Shown one piece after another: positions 1-12,280 of a DNA stretch of 64,000 nucleotides. The position numbers and the translations under genes are program-made. This stretch comes from Plantago ovata (Eukaryota > Streptophyta > Magnoliopsida > Lamiales > Plantaginaceae), in NCBI GenBank assembly GCA_028274465.1, contig CM051457.1, positions 113,025,982 through 113,089,981 on the forward strand, given 5' to 3'. Numbering within the stretch: position 1 is the stretch's first letter; each line of letters begins with the position of its first letter. The notes beneath the pieces were generated by a model. It had not been told where the DNA came from. It saw only the letters and a program-made list of their open reading frames with translations, and searched no databases.

Positions 1-157
1 GAATACCGAAGGAAAACAACTAAAACAAGACAAATACACACGGTTATCAAATTGACAATGTTAAAAGACCTTGAGAGTACTGATGAATATAAATATAATT
101 CTGAGACAATTCCATTAATTCTTAGATTCCACTAAAGTAATTATAGCAAAGACTGAC

Positions 158-3100
158 CATCGTGGCTGAAATTGATTCAATGTCATCATACGAATCAGAG
201 CCTTGTTCATCACCTACATCCATCATCATATGATCTTCATCCTTCTCGTTCGAACCAGAATAGTCAATCTCGGAATCATCAGTAATCCTCGAGACCTATA
301 AGATTTTTAATGTATAAAACGGTCATTAAAAAGCTTGTTCATCATGACCCAACATTGCCGGCTGAAACACACCTAAACATGCAAGAAGGAAATAGGCCTC
401 CGAATCTACTTACATGTCTTTTTTTCTTCATCTTTTTCTCTTTATCTACTTCAGCCATTTCAGCTTCGATGGGCCATGTCTGCAATATTGGAAAAAGATG
501 CCACAACACATTAGTCCATTACACATGTCACAGTAACTCAAACAAACTATGGCAAGAAATTATTGACTCCCAAATTTTTTAAGGTTATACTGTATAAGTT
601 ATCCTAGCAAAGCCTCGATCAGAACGGCAAATCTTTTCCATCATATTCTAACAAGATTAAATGTAATTATGCATACCTGTTCTCCGGCTAACGGATCAGG
701 GACATTTTCAACTACTAAACGCTCTTGCTTAAGTGGATCAGGGGTGAGAGTCGATAAAACCTACAATACAAGGGCAGAAACAAACGTATAAAAAGAGAGA
801 AATTTCAACAAAGAGAATATAACAGTACAGAGAAAATATAACACTAAATGTCCCTTAAATTGGCCTACATTATTAAATATACTAGTATATAAACAATCAG
901 TTGGCCAATTCACCGATGTTGTCAATAAAAATATATACAAATTATAATTTGAATATATGGAACACAAGTGAACCTCATTAACCCTTCTGAGGACAGTTTT
1001 CATATTTCATATTGGTTTAATGGCAGGGAGCAGCTACAGTGCTCAAGGGCACTTCAGGAAAAAAAAAAAAAAAAAAAAAAAGAACTTCCATTTAGTTTTA
1101 TTTACCGATTGGATGATTCTTTTTTCCTGGTGCGAATGTTTATGATGTATAATATAGAACTTAAGTACTTCAAACTTAAGATACTCCCAATACTATAGTT
1201 TTTAAACAAAAAAATGTTTGAACACAAGATATTATGGTCTAATTTCAGAATAGTGGTGGAACATTGTCTTTTACTAATTTTGCATCCCTACCAAGACCTC
1301 ATTCCCCCTTCAAGTTACCCATGTTATTGTAGTACTTGTTAACATGTTCTCAACAATTTACATGCTATATTACTTCTATTTTAGTTTTATTTACGATAGA
1401 ATGAATATCGTTTCTCTGGTGCGAATGTTTATGATGTATAATTAAACGTCAGTACTTCAAAGTTAAGATAACCCCAATCCTATAGTTTTTAAACAAAGAA
1501 TGTTTAAACACAAGATTGTATGCACTAATTACAGAGTAGTGGAACATTGACTTCTTTTGCATCCCTGCCAAGACCTCCCCCCACCCCCCACCCCCCCAAC
1601 CCCCTTTTTAAGTTTCCCATGTTATTGTAACAATTGTTAAGATGTTCTCAACAATTTACGTGATATATTTTTGTCATATTTGGGCCGATTTAAGTAGAGT
1701 AGAGCATACTGGTGGTTTCCTAAGACTACAATCCAGAAAAATAGTCTTTCAGCTCATACAGTTACTCAAGTGAAACTGAAAGCATGGATTGAGTCCTTGT
1801 ATGAAACTATGTTTGTAATTGTTAATGTAGACCGCACAGCTAGGTCAGATACAACAGTACCTCTTCATTTTCTATTTCCTCGTAATCCATAAGATCCGCT
1901 CTTTTACTAGCTTTCAGAGTATAAGGGTCCTTAAGAAGTTCGATTTTGGAAAGTTGGAAGTCGCCCGCACCAGTAAGATGTACCTGATGCAGAAATATTA
2001 AGATTCTGACGTGCTGTGCAGATTATTAGTTGCAAGGATTAATATGAGAGGCAAGATGATGTTACCAACTGATTCACAGAAAGGCCTTGTGCACGCACAT
2101 AGCCAGTGAGAAGAAGAGTGCATTTACTTGAACTGATCCTGTCAGCAACCACACGAACCTGCAGTATACCAGTGAAAAGTCATATCAACAAAATTTGAAT
2201 CAGAGAGTAACTCAAGAAACAATCTCTCAATATAGTCAAACATTAGAACACAAACAACAGAAGCTCATTCATAACATATCCAAACGCATGCCATTCTGAA
2301 TAGTTATAAGCTACAACACAATTCAGCCATGAGGACTCATATAATAAGTCCAGTATACATGCCATTTTAACAGATTTTACAATACGCAAATTCATTCACT
2401 TAATCTAATTTAGGAATAAAACAGGGTCATTCAACAAGAACAGACCAATAATGTATTACTATTTAATACAAATGTTTGTGATATATGAATGGTGGCATGT
2501 TGACATGAAAATAGAAATGCACAAGATTCGAGAACTTGGAAGGTAAAGGACTGGATGATAGAAAGATGCCTGAGGTACTTTTGTTCTTTTACCAGCTTGT
2601 TAGAATTAAAAATTTGTATTTGATTTCTGAAACATTGTAGCTACATCATCAAAAAACAGGGGACAGAGGGTGAAGTACCACAGTAGCATAAGCATAACAA
2701 GAACAGACGGAATAAAAGACGTGGGGCAATGATAAAAGAAGTTAGCAAAATGGAATTATACAGAGAAAAATTCATACATAGTTCAAATAAAAGCTCAATC
2801 ACATGGGAATACGATAAAAAGTTCCTACTCTTCAGAGGATTTTTATCATGCCCAAAACATGAAGCAAATTCAGCAAAATAATTAATAGAGTATAACATAA
2901 TAGGTAGAAATTTGAAATATAAAAATCAAACAGCAGATCACCAAACAGCCAAATTGAATATATGTACCTTCTGACCCAAGACATAAGATTGCATATTTCT
3001 CCAATGAGGTGAGATAGGCTTTTGCTCATTGAAAACCCACATGAACTGACCAACATACAGGGAAAAAAATATACATGTTAGCGTCAAAAACAAAAAAAGA

Positions 3101-4426
3101 CAAATATATGATAGATAGGTACACAAATCAGTAGTCTATCTCTTATTGAAAGTGTAAAGGGCCTATTTGATGAAGGAACACATTTGACCTTGTTGTCGAT
3201 GTCGTTCTTGTCATCAGCCAGACAAAACTTGCAGTCCTCAGGAAATTTAGAAGCAAGCTTAGATTTGCACATATTCTTCAGCTCTTGCTGTCTTATCTTG
3301 TTAGCAGGTAAATCCTGGACAAATATGGTCTGAGTTTATTAAATCCTAAGCATCAGTTGATAGCATCCAGTATCAATTAAAGACTAAACATATAGAATAT
3401 TTGTCACTGGAAAAACAGTATATCGTGATGAACCCTTGACAGGAAAAGGGAAAAAGAAGTCTCACACGAATCAGAACTATAGTTCTTGGTAAGCCAATCT
3501 TTTCGAAAGCAAAGAGGCATTGAGATCCAAATGTATCAATAAAATGTCCAGGATCATTCTTTTCACGCAAGGATTTTGGTGATGCCACAAAAGCAATCAA
3601 ATCAGCAACCTACAAAGAGCTTGAGTCAACACTTGGCGAAAGTAGTGCTATATACATATCGCTAGTGATATAGCCAGAGCTAAAATTACTAATGCCAGAG
3701 CAATTTGTGCACTTTTAGGAATCCTATACATATATAACTAGTATAATTCACAAATAGAGAATATGAAGGGAAAAAAAAAATACCTTTGCCATTTCCATGC
3801 ACGCTAATAGATCACCATGAGGTGCTTTCAACACCTACAGTAAAAAGTTTGAACAATTATGAGAAATCATCTCAAACAATTTGGAAAAAATAAAATGCAG
3901 ATTGAGGCAGAGTTGTAGGCATACCGTAGCTCTCATTCCCCACTTCACTCCATCAGCATGCAACGATGAAAGAATGTCCTGTTGGAGTGAGTCGATGTCG
4001 ACAGAGGATGAAAGGCCAAATAGCATCTGCAATTTATTTTTTCAGAAACCTATCAAAGTTACTCCAAATACTTAATTGGCAAATAGAATAATAGTAATAT
4101 GTATACTTACGATAACACGTGGAGGACTGGGAATTGATTCTATTTTGGGTTCCTTGGTTTGAAGGCGAGCAGCTTTAGATGATACTACTTGCTTAGGGCG
4201 TTTCGAGGTCTTGAATTGGACTGAGATGAGATACAGAAACATAAATTTTCCACCAGAACAGATACAAACAAATCAAATGATGACATTATTAAACAATTAA
4301 ACAAAAACTACTGATAAAATTACCTTTTCCTTTTGCGGAGGATGATGATACTTTGTGAGCATTGCGAGACGATTTCGACCGGTATTTAGTTTTGTGCGCC
4401 TTATTCGCTTGACTTCTAGATCCCAT
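158..4426 (-). CDS. TSR1: TSR1 pre-rRNA-processing protein, 5' part (continues past the left edge)
   Basis: TSR1 is a Bms1-family GTPase-like assembly factor needed to mature the 40S pre-ribosome in nucleolus and cytoplasm. Seen: ATG at 4424-4426, then exons 4324-4426, 4111-4220, 3925-4026, 3784-3834, 3466-3609, 3189-3314, 2968-3045, 2066-2158, 1861-1983, 677-760, 414-479 and 158-295. All have GT-AG borders and phases that join without a stop, giving about 406 codons before the gene leaves the window. The N-terminus starts MGSRSQANKAHKTKYRSKSS, the basic head typical of plant TSR1. Further in are the degenerate G domain (LFGLSSSVDIDSLQQDIL), the AARP2CN-like part (FMWVFNEQKPISPHWRN) and the TGYVRAQGLSVNQL and EQTWP motifs. 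Exon 12 is acidic, as in the family. The conserved GTSxYQAxW stretch expected between exons 11 and 12 is not visible. Exon borders are my reading of splice signals. Confidence 0.9.
1091..1672. repeat. Two tandem ~289-bp repeats inside a TSR1 intron
   Basis: The TSR1 intron between 760 and 1861 contains two diverged copies of one segment, about 1091-1379 and 1380-1672. Both share GGTGCGAATGTTTATGATGT, CTATAGTTTTTAAACAAA, GCATCCCT.CCAAGACCTC and GTTCTCAACAATTTAC. A 23-A run lies just upstream at 1059-1081, and a C-rich tract (about 1577-1606) sits in the second copy. This explains the unusual intron length. Confidence 0.8.
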
Positions 4427-4642
4427 GTTGGTGTGTTGGTGGGATGATGATGATCGGAACAAAAATTATTATTGAAACGGCGAGATTGATTGATTACTCG
4501 GGGGTGACAGAGAGACGGTGGTAGATAAATGTGGGAAATTGGTTAGGGAATTGATTGGGCTACGGTTTTGTTTAGTTGGTTGGGCTCATGTCAGTTGGCG
4601 TGGGTCTTGGAACCAGGCCGTACCCAACTTTTTTTTTTTTTT
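4427..4642 (-). promoter_or_regulatory. TSR1 5' UTR and proximal promoter, duplicated at about 22785-22985
   Basis: This stretch lies directly upstream of the TSR1 start codon and runs to a T tract at about 4630-4645, where the Mutator-like element begins. From about 4455 to its end it is closely repeated, same orientation, near 22785-22985. Both copies carry the blocks GGGAATTGATTGGGCTA, TTGGGCTCATG and the end GTACCCAACTTTTT. I see no unambiguous TATA box. TGGGCT/GGGCC-like elements (site II type) are present, as is common for ribosome-biogenesis genes. Confidence 0.6.
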
Positions 4643-4822
4643 TTTCATAGACTATCCAATTTCTCAAGAGTGAATCTCTTGAGAGACCATCTCTAGATAG
4701 TCTTGAGAGACCATCTCTAGATAGAGACCATAGAGACCAATTTATATTAATTATAAAACAATCCCAAAACAACTACTAGTTTCTAAAATACCCCACAACC
4801 CAACCAAAAGCTAGAAACCGGG

Positions 4823-5206
4823 TCAAAACCGGGTTATAACAATATGGATCCTATATATACCATATACTAACAGCATAAACACACCCATCGTCATTATCAT
4901 CGCGAGATTCTTCCGGTAGAGAGAGAAAACGCCTAGAGAGAGAAACTGCAGTCGACGATCTCCATCTCGCCGCCGCCACCAATCACCGCCGTTCCGCCGC
5001 AGAATCACCACCAAATCGACTACGTAGCTTCTGTACAGGTAACGTTCATCGTTCTCGTTGTTAAAAAAGCTCATACGTGCATGATTCATCCCATACGCTC
5101 GTCGTTCTCATTGTTTGTGGTCGCAAGCTTGTTAAAACTGATAGATCGGCGTATATATAATTCAATTATGTTAAATTTATACCTGATTTGTTGTATTTGT
5201 TGTTAG
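4823..5206 (+). promoter_or_regulatory. Promoter and spliced 5' leader of the FAR1/MULE transposase gene
   Basis: A TATA-like stretch CCTATATATACCATATAC lies at about 4850-4866. After it comes a GA- and CCG-rich leader (about 4905-5040) typical of a plant 5' UTR. A good donor CTGTACAG|GTAACG occurs at about 5037 and an acceptor TTGTTAG immediately precedes the ATG at 5207, so a leader intron of about 170 bp is likely. This is inference from splice-like signals. Confidence 0.45.
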
Positions 5207-5423
5207 ATGTTTGATTGTGCAGCAAATCGTGAAGAACCTATTGCTGGGGATAGTGAACCTGTTGTTCGGGATGATGAACATGTTCCTGATGCTTCAATTC
5301 ATGTTACCACCATTGTTGCAACCACAACGACCTCAAAAACAGGTATATAGGTTGATTTCTGTTGCTGTTAAACGATTTCCATGTTCTGGCAAACTTTATC
5401 TATGTTTTATAACATTCATATGC

Positions 5424-5912
5424 TCTGTTCCATGAAATACCTCCCATGTTCTCAGTGCTCTATGTTTTCAGCCGAATTGCCTATGTTCACAGTAGAACAT
5501 GTCATGTTCTGAATCTGTATGCCATGTTCTCAATGTTTATGCAATGCTCTGTTTCAGACCAACATGATAACATAAAATTCATGATGAAATAACCTGCAAA
5601 AGTATATTCTATGTTTCAATAAGTATTGGCTATGTTCCATGAAATACCTCCCATGTTCTCAGTGCTCTATGTTTTCAGCCGAATTGCCTATGTTCACAGT
5701 AGAACATGCCATGTTCTGAATCTGTATGCCATGTTCTCAATGTTTATGCAATGCTCTGTTTCAGACCAACATGATAACATAAAATTCATGATGAAATAAC
5801 CCGCAAAAGTATATACTATGTTTCAATAAGTATTAGCTATGTTCAATGTAATACTTTCCATGTTGTTAGTGCTCTATGTTTTCAACCATATTGCCTATGT
5901 TCACAGTAGAAC
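5424..5912 (+). repeat. 207-bp tandem repeat in transposase intron 1
   Basis: Two nearly identical copies (about 5424-5630 and 5631-5837) are followed by a diverged third copy cut off at 5912 by the LTR. Each contains CCATGAAATACCTCCCATG, GCCTATGTTCACAGTAGAAC and ACCAACATGATAACAT. I see only a few differences between copies 1 and 2. Confidence 0.9.
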
Positions 5913-7716
5913 TGTAACGGTACCGGTTTTGAAAACAAAATATTTTCTTGAAAAGGAAATTCGAAAATACTTTAATAACAACGGTCGGCAAGAAATGCCC
6001 ACAATAATCTTTGACGCTAACAATAATAAATAATATCCAATGACAACTCAAGTTCAAATGCATAACGAATGAAGACCATAAAAGTGTATCTTCTTATTTT
6101 GAAAAGAAACCCGTGACACCCCAGACCCTTCTCTCAGTCGCTGGCATCCTAGTCACGCACATCCTCAGCAGCATCTGGAAGGAAGGAATTTTGGAAAAAC
6201 AAAAGAGTGTGAGATAAAGGATCTCAGTGAGGTTCTAAGTTAAACAGAAAGTAATCGATTTTAAAAACAAAATCCTTTTCAGAAAAACGAGCAAACAGAA
6301 CAGAGCACATATAACAGATTAACAGAACAGAAACGTTGTAGACCGTTGGTGCAGCCCGCCTTATTACTCCTACTCCCAGAATGCCCTTATAACTCCCTCC
6401 AGAGGATGCATAACTCCGGACAGAAACAGAAACCCCCGTGTAATTTGGGGAAACAGATCCTACGACCCTAATAGACCTCAGCGACTTCTGCCTCGCGCCT
6501 AAAAGGGAATAGACTAGGCCACGATCAAGCAAACCCGATAGTCCTCTACTACCCAAGCCTACCTAACCATAACCTAATCGACCGGTCACACAGAAACAGA
6601 ACAGATACAGAACAACAGATACAATTAATTAACACCGAGAGGTGTTCCTGCAGAAAGGTCAGTACAGAACGGAGTAGTAATAAACAGAAATCCAAAAGTC
6701 ATACTTAGGACTTATACTTTTACGCGGAAGCATACAGTAAACAGTAGATGGTAATAGACACAAACAGTCACATAGCCTTCCAGTTTTTCGCAAAGAATAG
6801 GTTTAGGGGTGAACACTCACCTTAGCTTGCGAGCAAACGACCTTCAACAAGAAATGAGCTTACGGATTTACGGACACGAAGAACCTTCGAAAGAGAATAA
6901 AGTTAATCGATCGGCTCAGAGCAACAGACCGGAGGAACGAACCGGACCGGACGAATCGACGGCGACCGAGAGACAGAACAGACGGGGACGCGATCGAACG
7001 GAACGGAGATGGCGGCGCGGCGTACGGAGCGGCGCGGTGACGAACGGACTGAACGGCAACGGAGACCGCGACGGAGCTGATCGGGGGAGAGATCGCGAAC
7101 GGAGGCGGCGGGCGAAACAAACGGCGGGCAGAGCGGCGACGGAGCAAGGCGGCGGGGCAACAGCAAGGCGTGGCGAACGGAGATGACGGAGCAGCAATCG
7201 CGGCGGCGACACGGATCGAACGGCGCTCGATCGAACAGAACAGATCGATCTCGGCGGCGAGAATCGATGCGGCGGGACGGAAGGCAAGGCGACGGCGACT
7301 GGACGTGACCGGAACGGAGAAGGGCGGCGGCGGCGGCGGTTTCTTCTTCTCTCTCTTCTCTCTTTCTTCTTTCTCTTTTCTCTTTCTCTCTAACTTCCTC
7401 TCTTTCTTTCCTTTTGTGAAAAACGGCTGATGAGAAAATGGGGAAGTAATCTGACTAGGGTTAGGGTTAAGTGAGATTTGGGCCGGTCAATGGGCCTTTG
7501 ACTGGGCTAGGAATTGGGCCAAACGAAAGGCTAGCAGATCAGATAGAAAGTCCAGCCCGATAACGAAACGAAATGAACTAACTTACGCGAAAATAATTAA
7601 TTAATTACCGAATAAATAATTTACTCTGGTAATTAATTAACTAAAATAAATAATTAAATAATAAAATAATAATTAAATAATTAAATAAATAATTAAAAAA
7701 AAAACGGAGTGTTACA
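5913..7716 (-). repeat. 3' LTR of the chromovirus (left copy)
   Basis: 1804 bp, bounded by TGTAACGG and GTGTTACA on the plus strand. It directly follows the polypurine tract in the element's sense. It has an AT-only block (about 7590-7700), a telomere-like AGGGTTAGGGTTA near 7459, a pyrimidine/CGG leader-like stretch (7325-7410) and a very GC- and CpG-rich block (about 6900-7345). Several long open frames here are by-products of base composition. Confidence 0.95.
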
Positions 7717-7729
7717 CTCTTCCCCCCTT
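7717..7729 (-). other. Polypurine tract
   Basis: AAGGGGGGAAGAG on the minus strand directly abuts the 3' LTR start TGTAAC. The pol stop codon (7728-7730) overlaps its first bases, so no spacer separates coding sequence from the plus-strand priming site. Confidence 0.9.
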
Positions 7730-10700
7730 AAAAGAATTTGGTCCCCAAATTCGCACCTGAAAAGTTGAAGAGCTCGGGATACTGCCGGCGCATGTCATCC
7801 TCGCTTTCCCAGGTTGCTTCCTCATACTGATGATTTCTCCATAGCACCTTTACTTGCTTGATTTGCCGATTACGGAGCTGTTGTACCTTCTGGTCAAGAA
7901 TACGAATCGGTTGCTCCACATACGACAAATCCTCCTCAATAGTCACTTCCTCGGGTTGAATCACGTGCGACGGATCCGGATAATACTTCTTCAGTTGAGA
8001 CACATGGAATACATTATGAATTCCAGTAATAGTAGTGGGCAGTTGCAACCGATAAGCTACAATGTCAACTCTCTCAATGATCTCGTATGGACCCACATAT
8101 CGCGGGTTCAGCTTAGCTCTACGACCCATACGAACAATTCCCTTTCTCGGAGATAGCTTGAGAAAGACAAAATCACCCACTTCAAATTCCAAATCTCGTC
8201 TACGGTTATCGGCGTAACTCTTCTGTCGACTTTGAGCAGTTCTCAATCGGTCTCGGATAAGTCTAACCTTTTCCAAGGTTTCTTGTATCATCTCATTGAG
8301 AGACCTCTCTCCAGCTACTGGTGTAGAAACTCGGTCCTCCAAATCCCAATACAGTGGTGATCTACACTTCCGACCATACAGCACCTCGAACGGTGCCATA
8401 CCAATCGATGCTTGATAACTGTTGTTATAAGCATACTCCACCAATGGCAAATGTTGTGCCCAGCTTCCTTGGTGATCTAGCACACACAATCTCAGAAGAT
8501 CTTCTAAAGTTTGAATGGTCCTTTCGGATTGACCATCTGTCTGCGGATGTGCTGCGGTACTAAAATTCAACTTAGTACCTAAGCCTTCATGCACTTGCTT
8601 CCAGAATCTTGAGACAAACTTCGGATCTCTATCAGAGACAATGCTCACTGGAGTACCATGAAGCCTAATTATCTCATCGCGGTAGACTTCGGCTAACTTC
8701 TCGGATGTGTAGGTGGTTTTAACGGGTAGAAAATGTGCCGATTTTGTCAATCTATCGACAATAACCCAAACACTATCAAAACCACCCCTAGCTACCGGTA
8801 AACCAGTCACAAAATCCATAGTGATCATCTCCCACTTCCACTGTGGAATCTCGAGTGGCTGTAGTAAACCTCCCGGTTTCTGGTGCTCAGCCTTCACTTG
8901 CTGGCAGACCAAGCAACTTTGCACAAACTGTGCAACATCTCGTTTCATATAGGTCCACCAGTAAACCTTCTTCAAATCCTCGTACATCTTGTTTCCTCCA
9001 GGATGCATCGAATACTTAGACTTATGAGCCTCCTCCAAAATTAATCGTCTAAGCTCTTCATCAGAAGGCACACACAGTCTACCCTGAAACCTTAGGGCTC
9101 CACTCTCATCAATAGAGAATTTCGCATTTCGAGGCTCAGTAATATGTGCCTTGATATCCTGAAGCTCTTCGTCATGCTCTTGAGCCTCAAGAATCTTTCC
9201 TGCCAACTCATATCTCAAAGTGATATTGGCGAACATACACGACAGTTTGGATACTTCGAGATTTGACACGTGTACCCTACGACTTAAGGCATCAGCGACC
9301 ACATTGGCCTTACCAGGATGGTATCGAATGGTACAAGTGTAATCGCCCAGAAATTCCATCCATCGTCGTTGTCTCATGTTCAACTCCTTCTGGGTAAACA
9401 CGTACTTCAAGCTCTTATGGTCCGTGAGGATAGTGAACTCAGGACCATAAAGATAGTGTCTCCACTTTCCCAACGCAAAGACTATAGCAGCTAGTTCAAG
9501 GTCATGGGTTGGGTAATTTCTTTCATATGGCTTCAGTTTTCTCGAAGCATATGCGATCACCTTTTCTCGTTGCATCAGTACACAACCCAAACCTTCCTTT
9601 GAAGCATCAGTGTAGACTATGAAGTCGTTGGTTCCCTCGGGAAGAGCTAGTATCGGGGCAGTGGTCAGCCTCTTCTTCAGCTCCTCGAAGCTTTCCTGAC
9701 ACTTGTCACTCCATACGAACTTAGGATTTTTCCCTGTTAAAGAGGACAAGGGTCCAGCTATCTTCGAATAATCCTTCACAAAACGGCGATAGTAACCAGC
9801 CAAACCAAGAAAACTCCTCACTTCAGTGACAGATTCGGGTCTCTTCCAATTGACTATCGACTCAATCTTCGACGGGTCAACCTCCAAACCTTCTCCAGAG
9901 ATAATGTGCCCCAGGAAGGCTACCTTATCTAGCCAAAATTCACACTTGCTGAATTTGGCATACAATTTGTTATTCTGAAGAGTTTCCAAGACAATTCGAA
10001 GATGTTTCTCATGATCCTCTTCAGATTTTGAGTAAACGAGAATGTCATCGATGAAAACAACAACAAACTGATCCAGATACGGCTGAAAAACTCGGTGCAT
10101 CAAATCCATGAACACAGCCGGGGCATTCGTAAGGCCAAAAGGCATCACTACGAACTCGTAATGCCCATACCTCGAGTTTAGGGCAGTCTTGGGTATGTCT
10201 TCTTCCCTTACCCTAACTTGATAATAGCCTTGTCGCAGATCAAGCTTTGAGTAAACCTTCGAACCTTCCAACTGATCGAAAAGTTCCTCAATACGGGGAA
10301 GGGGGTACTTGTTCTTGACAGTGACTTGATTCAAGCCTCGATAGTCGATGCACATCCTCATAGTACCATCCTTCTTCTTCACGAACAGAACCGGTGATCC
10401 CCAAGGTGACGAACTAGGTCTCACAAAACCGTTATCCACCAGATCTTGCAGTTGAGTCTTCAGCTCCTTGAGCTCAGCAGGTGCCATCCTATACGGTGAC
10501 TTCGATATTGGTGCAGTGCCAGGTACCAGATCAATGCTAAACTCCACCTCTCGTTCAGGGGGTACGGAATCCAGCTTCTCAGGGAAAACACCCTTGAACT
10601 CCTTAACCACCCTGACTTCCTCGATTTTTGGCTGATCTTTGGGTTTATTGATCAGATATGCCAAAAAGCAGGTAGCACCCTTCACGTACAGCCTCCTAGC

Positions 10701-11666
10701 TTCCATGGCAGACAGTAAAAACTTCTCATCCTTTCTCTTATCTCCTTTCCATACGACTTTCTCCTCTCCAGGTTTTCCCAGGGATATTGCCTTGGTTCGA
10801 CAATCCAGTTGCGCGTAGTGCTCGGACAGCCAATCCATACCCAGAATAACATCGTAGGTCGATAGAGGTAGAAATATAAGGTCAGCAGGGAAAGTTCTTC
10901 CTAGGATGGAAATCTCACATCGCTCGACGAACTTCTTAGTGACTAGACTAGCTCCCAAAGGCGTACATACTTCTAAAGCGTAGGGTAATACTTTGTAGGG
11001 TAAAGCGAGTGACTCAGCAAATACTTCAGCAATAAATGAATGCGTAGCACCAGGATCAAATAAAGCTTTAGAAGAAGTTTGAGCGATCAGTAGCGTACCT
11101 TCAACCACATTTGCGGTGTCAGGAACTTCATGACCGCCTATGCTGAAAACTCGGGGCTTCGCCATAGTGCCCTTTCCATCATTTCTCGGAGCATAGTCTC
11201 CTGGCCTTCCTCCCTTGACAATGGCGTGTCGGTTCGGACAGTGGCTAATCTTGTGATCCTTACTCCCACAAGCCAAGCATAAGCCATGTCTTTTCCAACA
11301 GTTGTGCTCATCGTGGTTGACTCCTCCACAGTAGTTGCAGTTCTTCCTTGCCTGGGATGACTGCCCAGACCCTCCAGTAGTGTTGCGAGAGCGGTGGTCA
11401 TGCTGAGTACGGGAATACTTCGTCGGTGGTGCCTGATATCCAGATTGATATCCTCCTCGATTCTCCCTCTTATAACCAGATTGGCTTCCTCCTCCATGGC
11501 TCCCAGAAGAACTAGAGTAGCTCCTCTTGCTCGAGTATGGCTTATCAGCCATCTTAATCTCCTTGAGACCACTCTCTACCTCGGAGGCGAGTTCGACAGC
11601 CTTGAGATAGGTAGGCATATTGGTCCCAAATAGACTGTACCGGATCTCAGAGTTGAGTCCCTTCAC
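7728..11666 (-). CDS. Chromovirus gag C-terminus plus pol polyprotein (PR-RT-RH-INT-chromodomain)
   Basis: A continuous frame of about 1312 codons; the first codon is GTG, so this is a reading-frame segment rather than a true start. In order: end of gag; two CCHC knuckles ([14 protein letters not shown] about 110-123, [14 protein letters not shown] about 130-143); aspartic protease at about 203 with [10 protein letters not shown] with FIDDILVYS; RNase H ([10 protein letters not shown]); integrase with an HHCC finger and the DDE region ([23 protein letters not shown]); and a C-terminal chromodomain ([16 protein letters not shown]). The chromodomain places it in the chromoviruses, and the overall organisation resembles Tekay/Del. 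Apart from the protease loop, where P replaces the usual S/T after the catalytic D, I see no lesion. Confidence 0.93.
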   Translation of the reverse strand: MKGLNSEIRYSLFGTNMPTYLKAVELASEVESGLKEIKMADKPYSSKRSYSSSSGSHGGGSQSGYKRENRGGYQSGYQAPPTKYSRTQHDHRSRNTTGGSGQSSQARKNCNYCGGVNHDEHNCWKRHGLCLACGSKDHKISHCPNRHAIVKGGRPGDYAPRNDGKGTMAKPRVFSIGGHEVPDTANVVEGTLLIAQTSSKALFDPGATHSFIAEVFAESLALPYKVLPYALEVCTPLGASLVTKKFVERCEISILGRTFPADLIFLPLSTYDVILGMDWLSEHYAQLDCRTKAISLGKPGEEKVVWKGDKRKDEKFLLSAMEARRLYVKGATCFLAYLINKPKDQPKIEEVRVVKEFKGVFPEKLDSVPPEREVEFSIDLVPGTAPISKSPYRMAPAELKELKTQLQDLVDNGFVRPSSSPWGSPVLFVKKKDGTMRMCIDYRGLNQVTVKNKYPLPRIEELFDQLEGSKVYSKLDLRQGYYQVRVREEDIPKTALNSRYGHYEFVVMPFGLTNAPAVFMDLMHRVFQPYLDQFVVVFIDDILVYSKSEEDHEKHLRIVLETLQNNKLYAKFSKCEFWLDKVAFLGHIISGEGLEVDPSKIESIVNWKRPESVTEVRSFLGLAGYYRRFVKDYSKIAGPLSSLTGKNPKFVWSDKCQESFEELKKRLTTAPILALPEGTNDFIVYTDASKEGLGCVLMQREKVIAYASRKLKPYERNYPTHDLELAAIVFALGKWRHYLYGPEFTILTDHKSLKYVFTQKELNMRQRRWMEFLGDYTCTIRYHPGKANVVADALSRRVHVSNLEVSKLSCMFANITLRYELAGKILEAQEHDEELQDIKAHITEPRNAKFSIDESGALRFQGRLCVPSDEELRRLILEEAHKSKYSMHPGGNKMYEDLKKVYWWTYMKRDVAQFVQSCLVCQQVKAEHQKPGGLLQPLEIPQWKWEMITMDFVTGLPVARGGFDSVWVIVDRLTKSAHFLPVKTTYTSEKLAEVYRDEIIRLHGTPVSIVSDRDPKFVSRFWKQVHEGLGTKLNFSTAAHPQTDGQSERTIQTLEDLLRLCVLDHQGSWAQHLPLVEYAYNNSYQASIGMAPFEVLYGRKCRSPLYWDLEDRVSTPVAGERSLNEMIQETLEKVRLIRDRLRTAQSRQKSYADNRRRDLEFEVGDFVFLKLSPRKGIVRMGRRAKLNPRYVGPYEIIERVDIVAYRLQLPTTITGIHNVFHVSQLKKYYPDPSHVIQPEEVTIEEDLSYVEQPIRILDQKVQQLRNRQIKQVKVLWRNHQYEEATWESEDDMRRQYPELFNFSGANLGTKFF

Positions 11667-12280
11667 AAAGTGACGAACCTTCTCTCGTTCATCATCCTGG
11701 AAATGCGGACGTACTTCAGTAACCGGGTAAACTCCGAGTCATAGTCGGCAACATCCATGTTCCCTTGCACCAAAGCTTGAAATTCATCTCTCCGGTTCTC
11801 GCGAACCAGGCGAGGCACGTACTTGTCCATAAAGTCCTTGGTGAAATTCTCCCAGGTACGAGCAACTCCCTCTTGCCTCCATCTCGCATTCACGGTTCTC
11901 CACCAGTTCCTGGCGGCTCCCACGAACTGGAAAGCAGCAAGCTCGATCTTCCTCTCGTCCGGATAATGCAGGATCGAGAATAAGTTCTCCATACCTTCGA
12001 TCTAGAGCTCGGCCTTACGGGGATCTGGTGTTCCCTCGAACCTCTCAGGATGGAATCGAGTGAACCGTTCTGCAGCTTGATCGATGGTCTGGATCGGCGG
12101 TGGTGGCGGAGGCTGAACAGGTGGTGTTGGTGCTCCAGCGCGGCGAATGGTTTCGCTGAAATTCCCCAGAGCAGCGATGATACGGTCTACTTGGTCTCCA
12201 TTTTCAGCGTGCTGATCGTCTCCACTTCCATTGCTGCTGGCACCACGAGTGTTTCTGCGACTCATTCTAACAAAGGGCAC
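11664..12280 (-). pseudogene. Chromovirus gag, broken by an in-frame stop and a frameshift
   Basis: The ATG-started segment 12002-12280 (MPFVRMSRRNTRGASSNGSG, then a proline-rich PPPPPP stretch and the start of the retrotransposon gag domain, RFHPERFEG) ends at an in-frame TAG at 12002-12004. The same frame reopens at once and runs to a TGA at 11663-11665 with clear gag-domain sequence (ENLFSILHYPDERKIELAAF, WWRTVNARW). The 3' part of gag, including the region joining the zinc knuckles, is in another frame, that of the ORF at 7728-11666. The frame change falls roughly between 11690 and 11740. Gag would assemble the virus-like particle; this copy cannot make a full-length product. Confidence 0.85.

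Noticed and set aside
6224..6556. 110-codon minus ORF near the LTR end (also at 13668-14000)
   Set aside because: Lies in non-coding LTR; no start context, no motif. Conserved only because the LTRs are identical.
6809..7430. Long overlapping Arg/Pro-rich ORFs on both strands in each LTR (also 14253-14731)
   Set aside because: They occur in several frames at once inside a CpG-rich block that lacks stops by composition, and have no domain.
7459..7471. Telomere-like AGGGTTAGGGTTA
   Set aside because: Only about two units; common in plant promoters (telo-box) and not an interstitial telomere.
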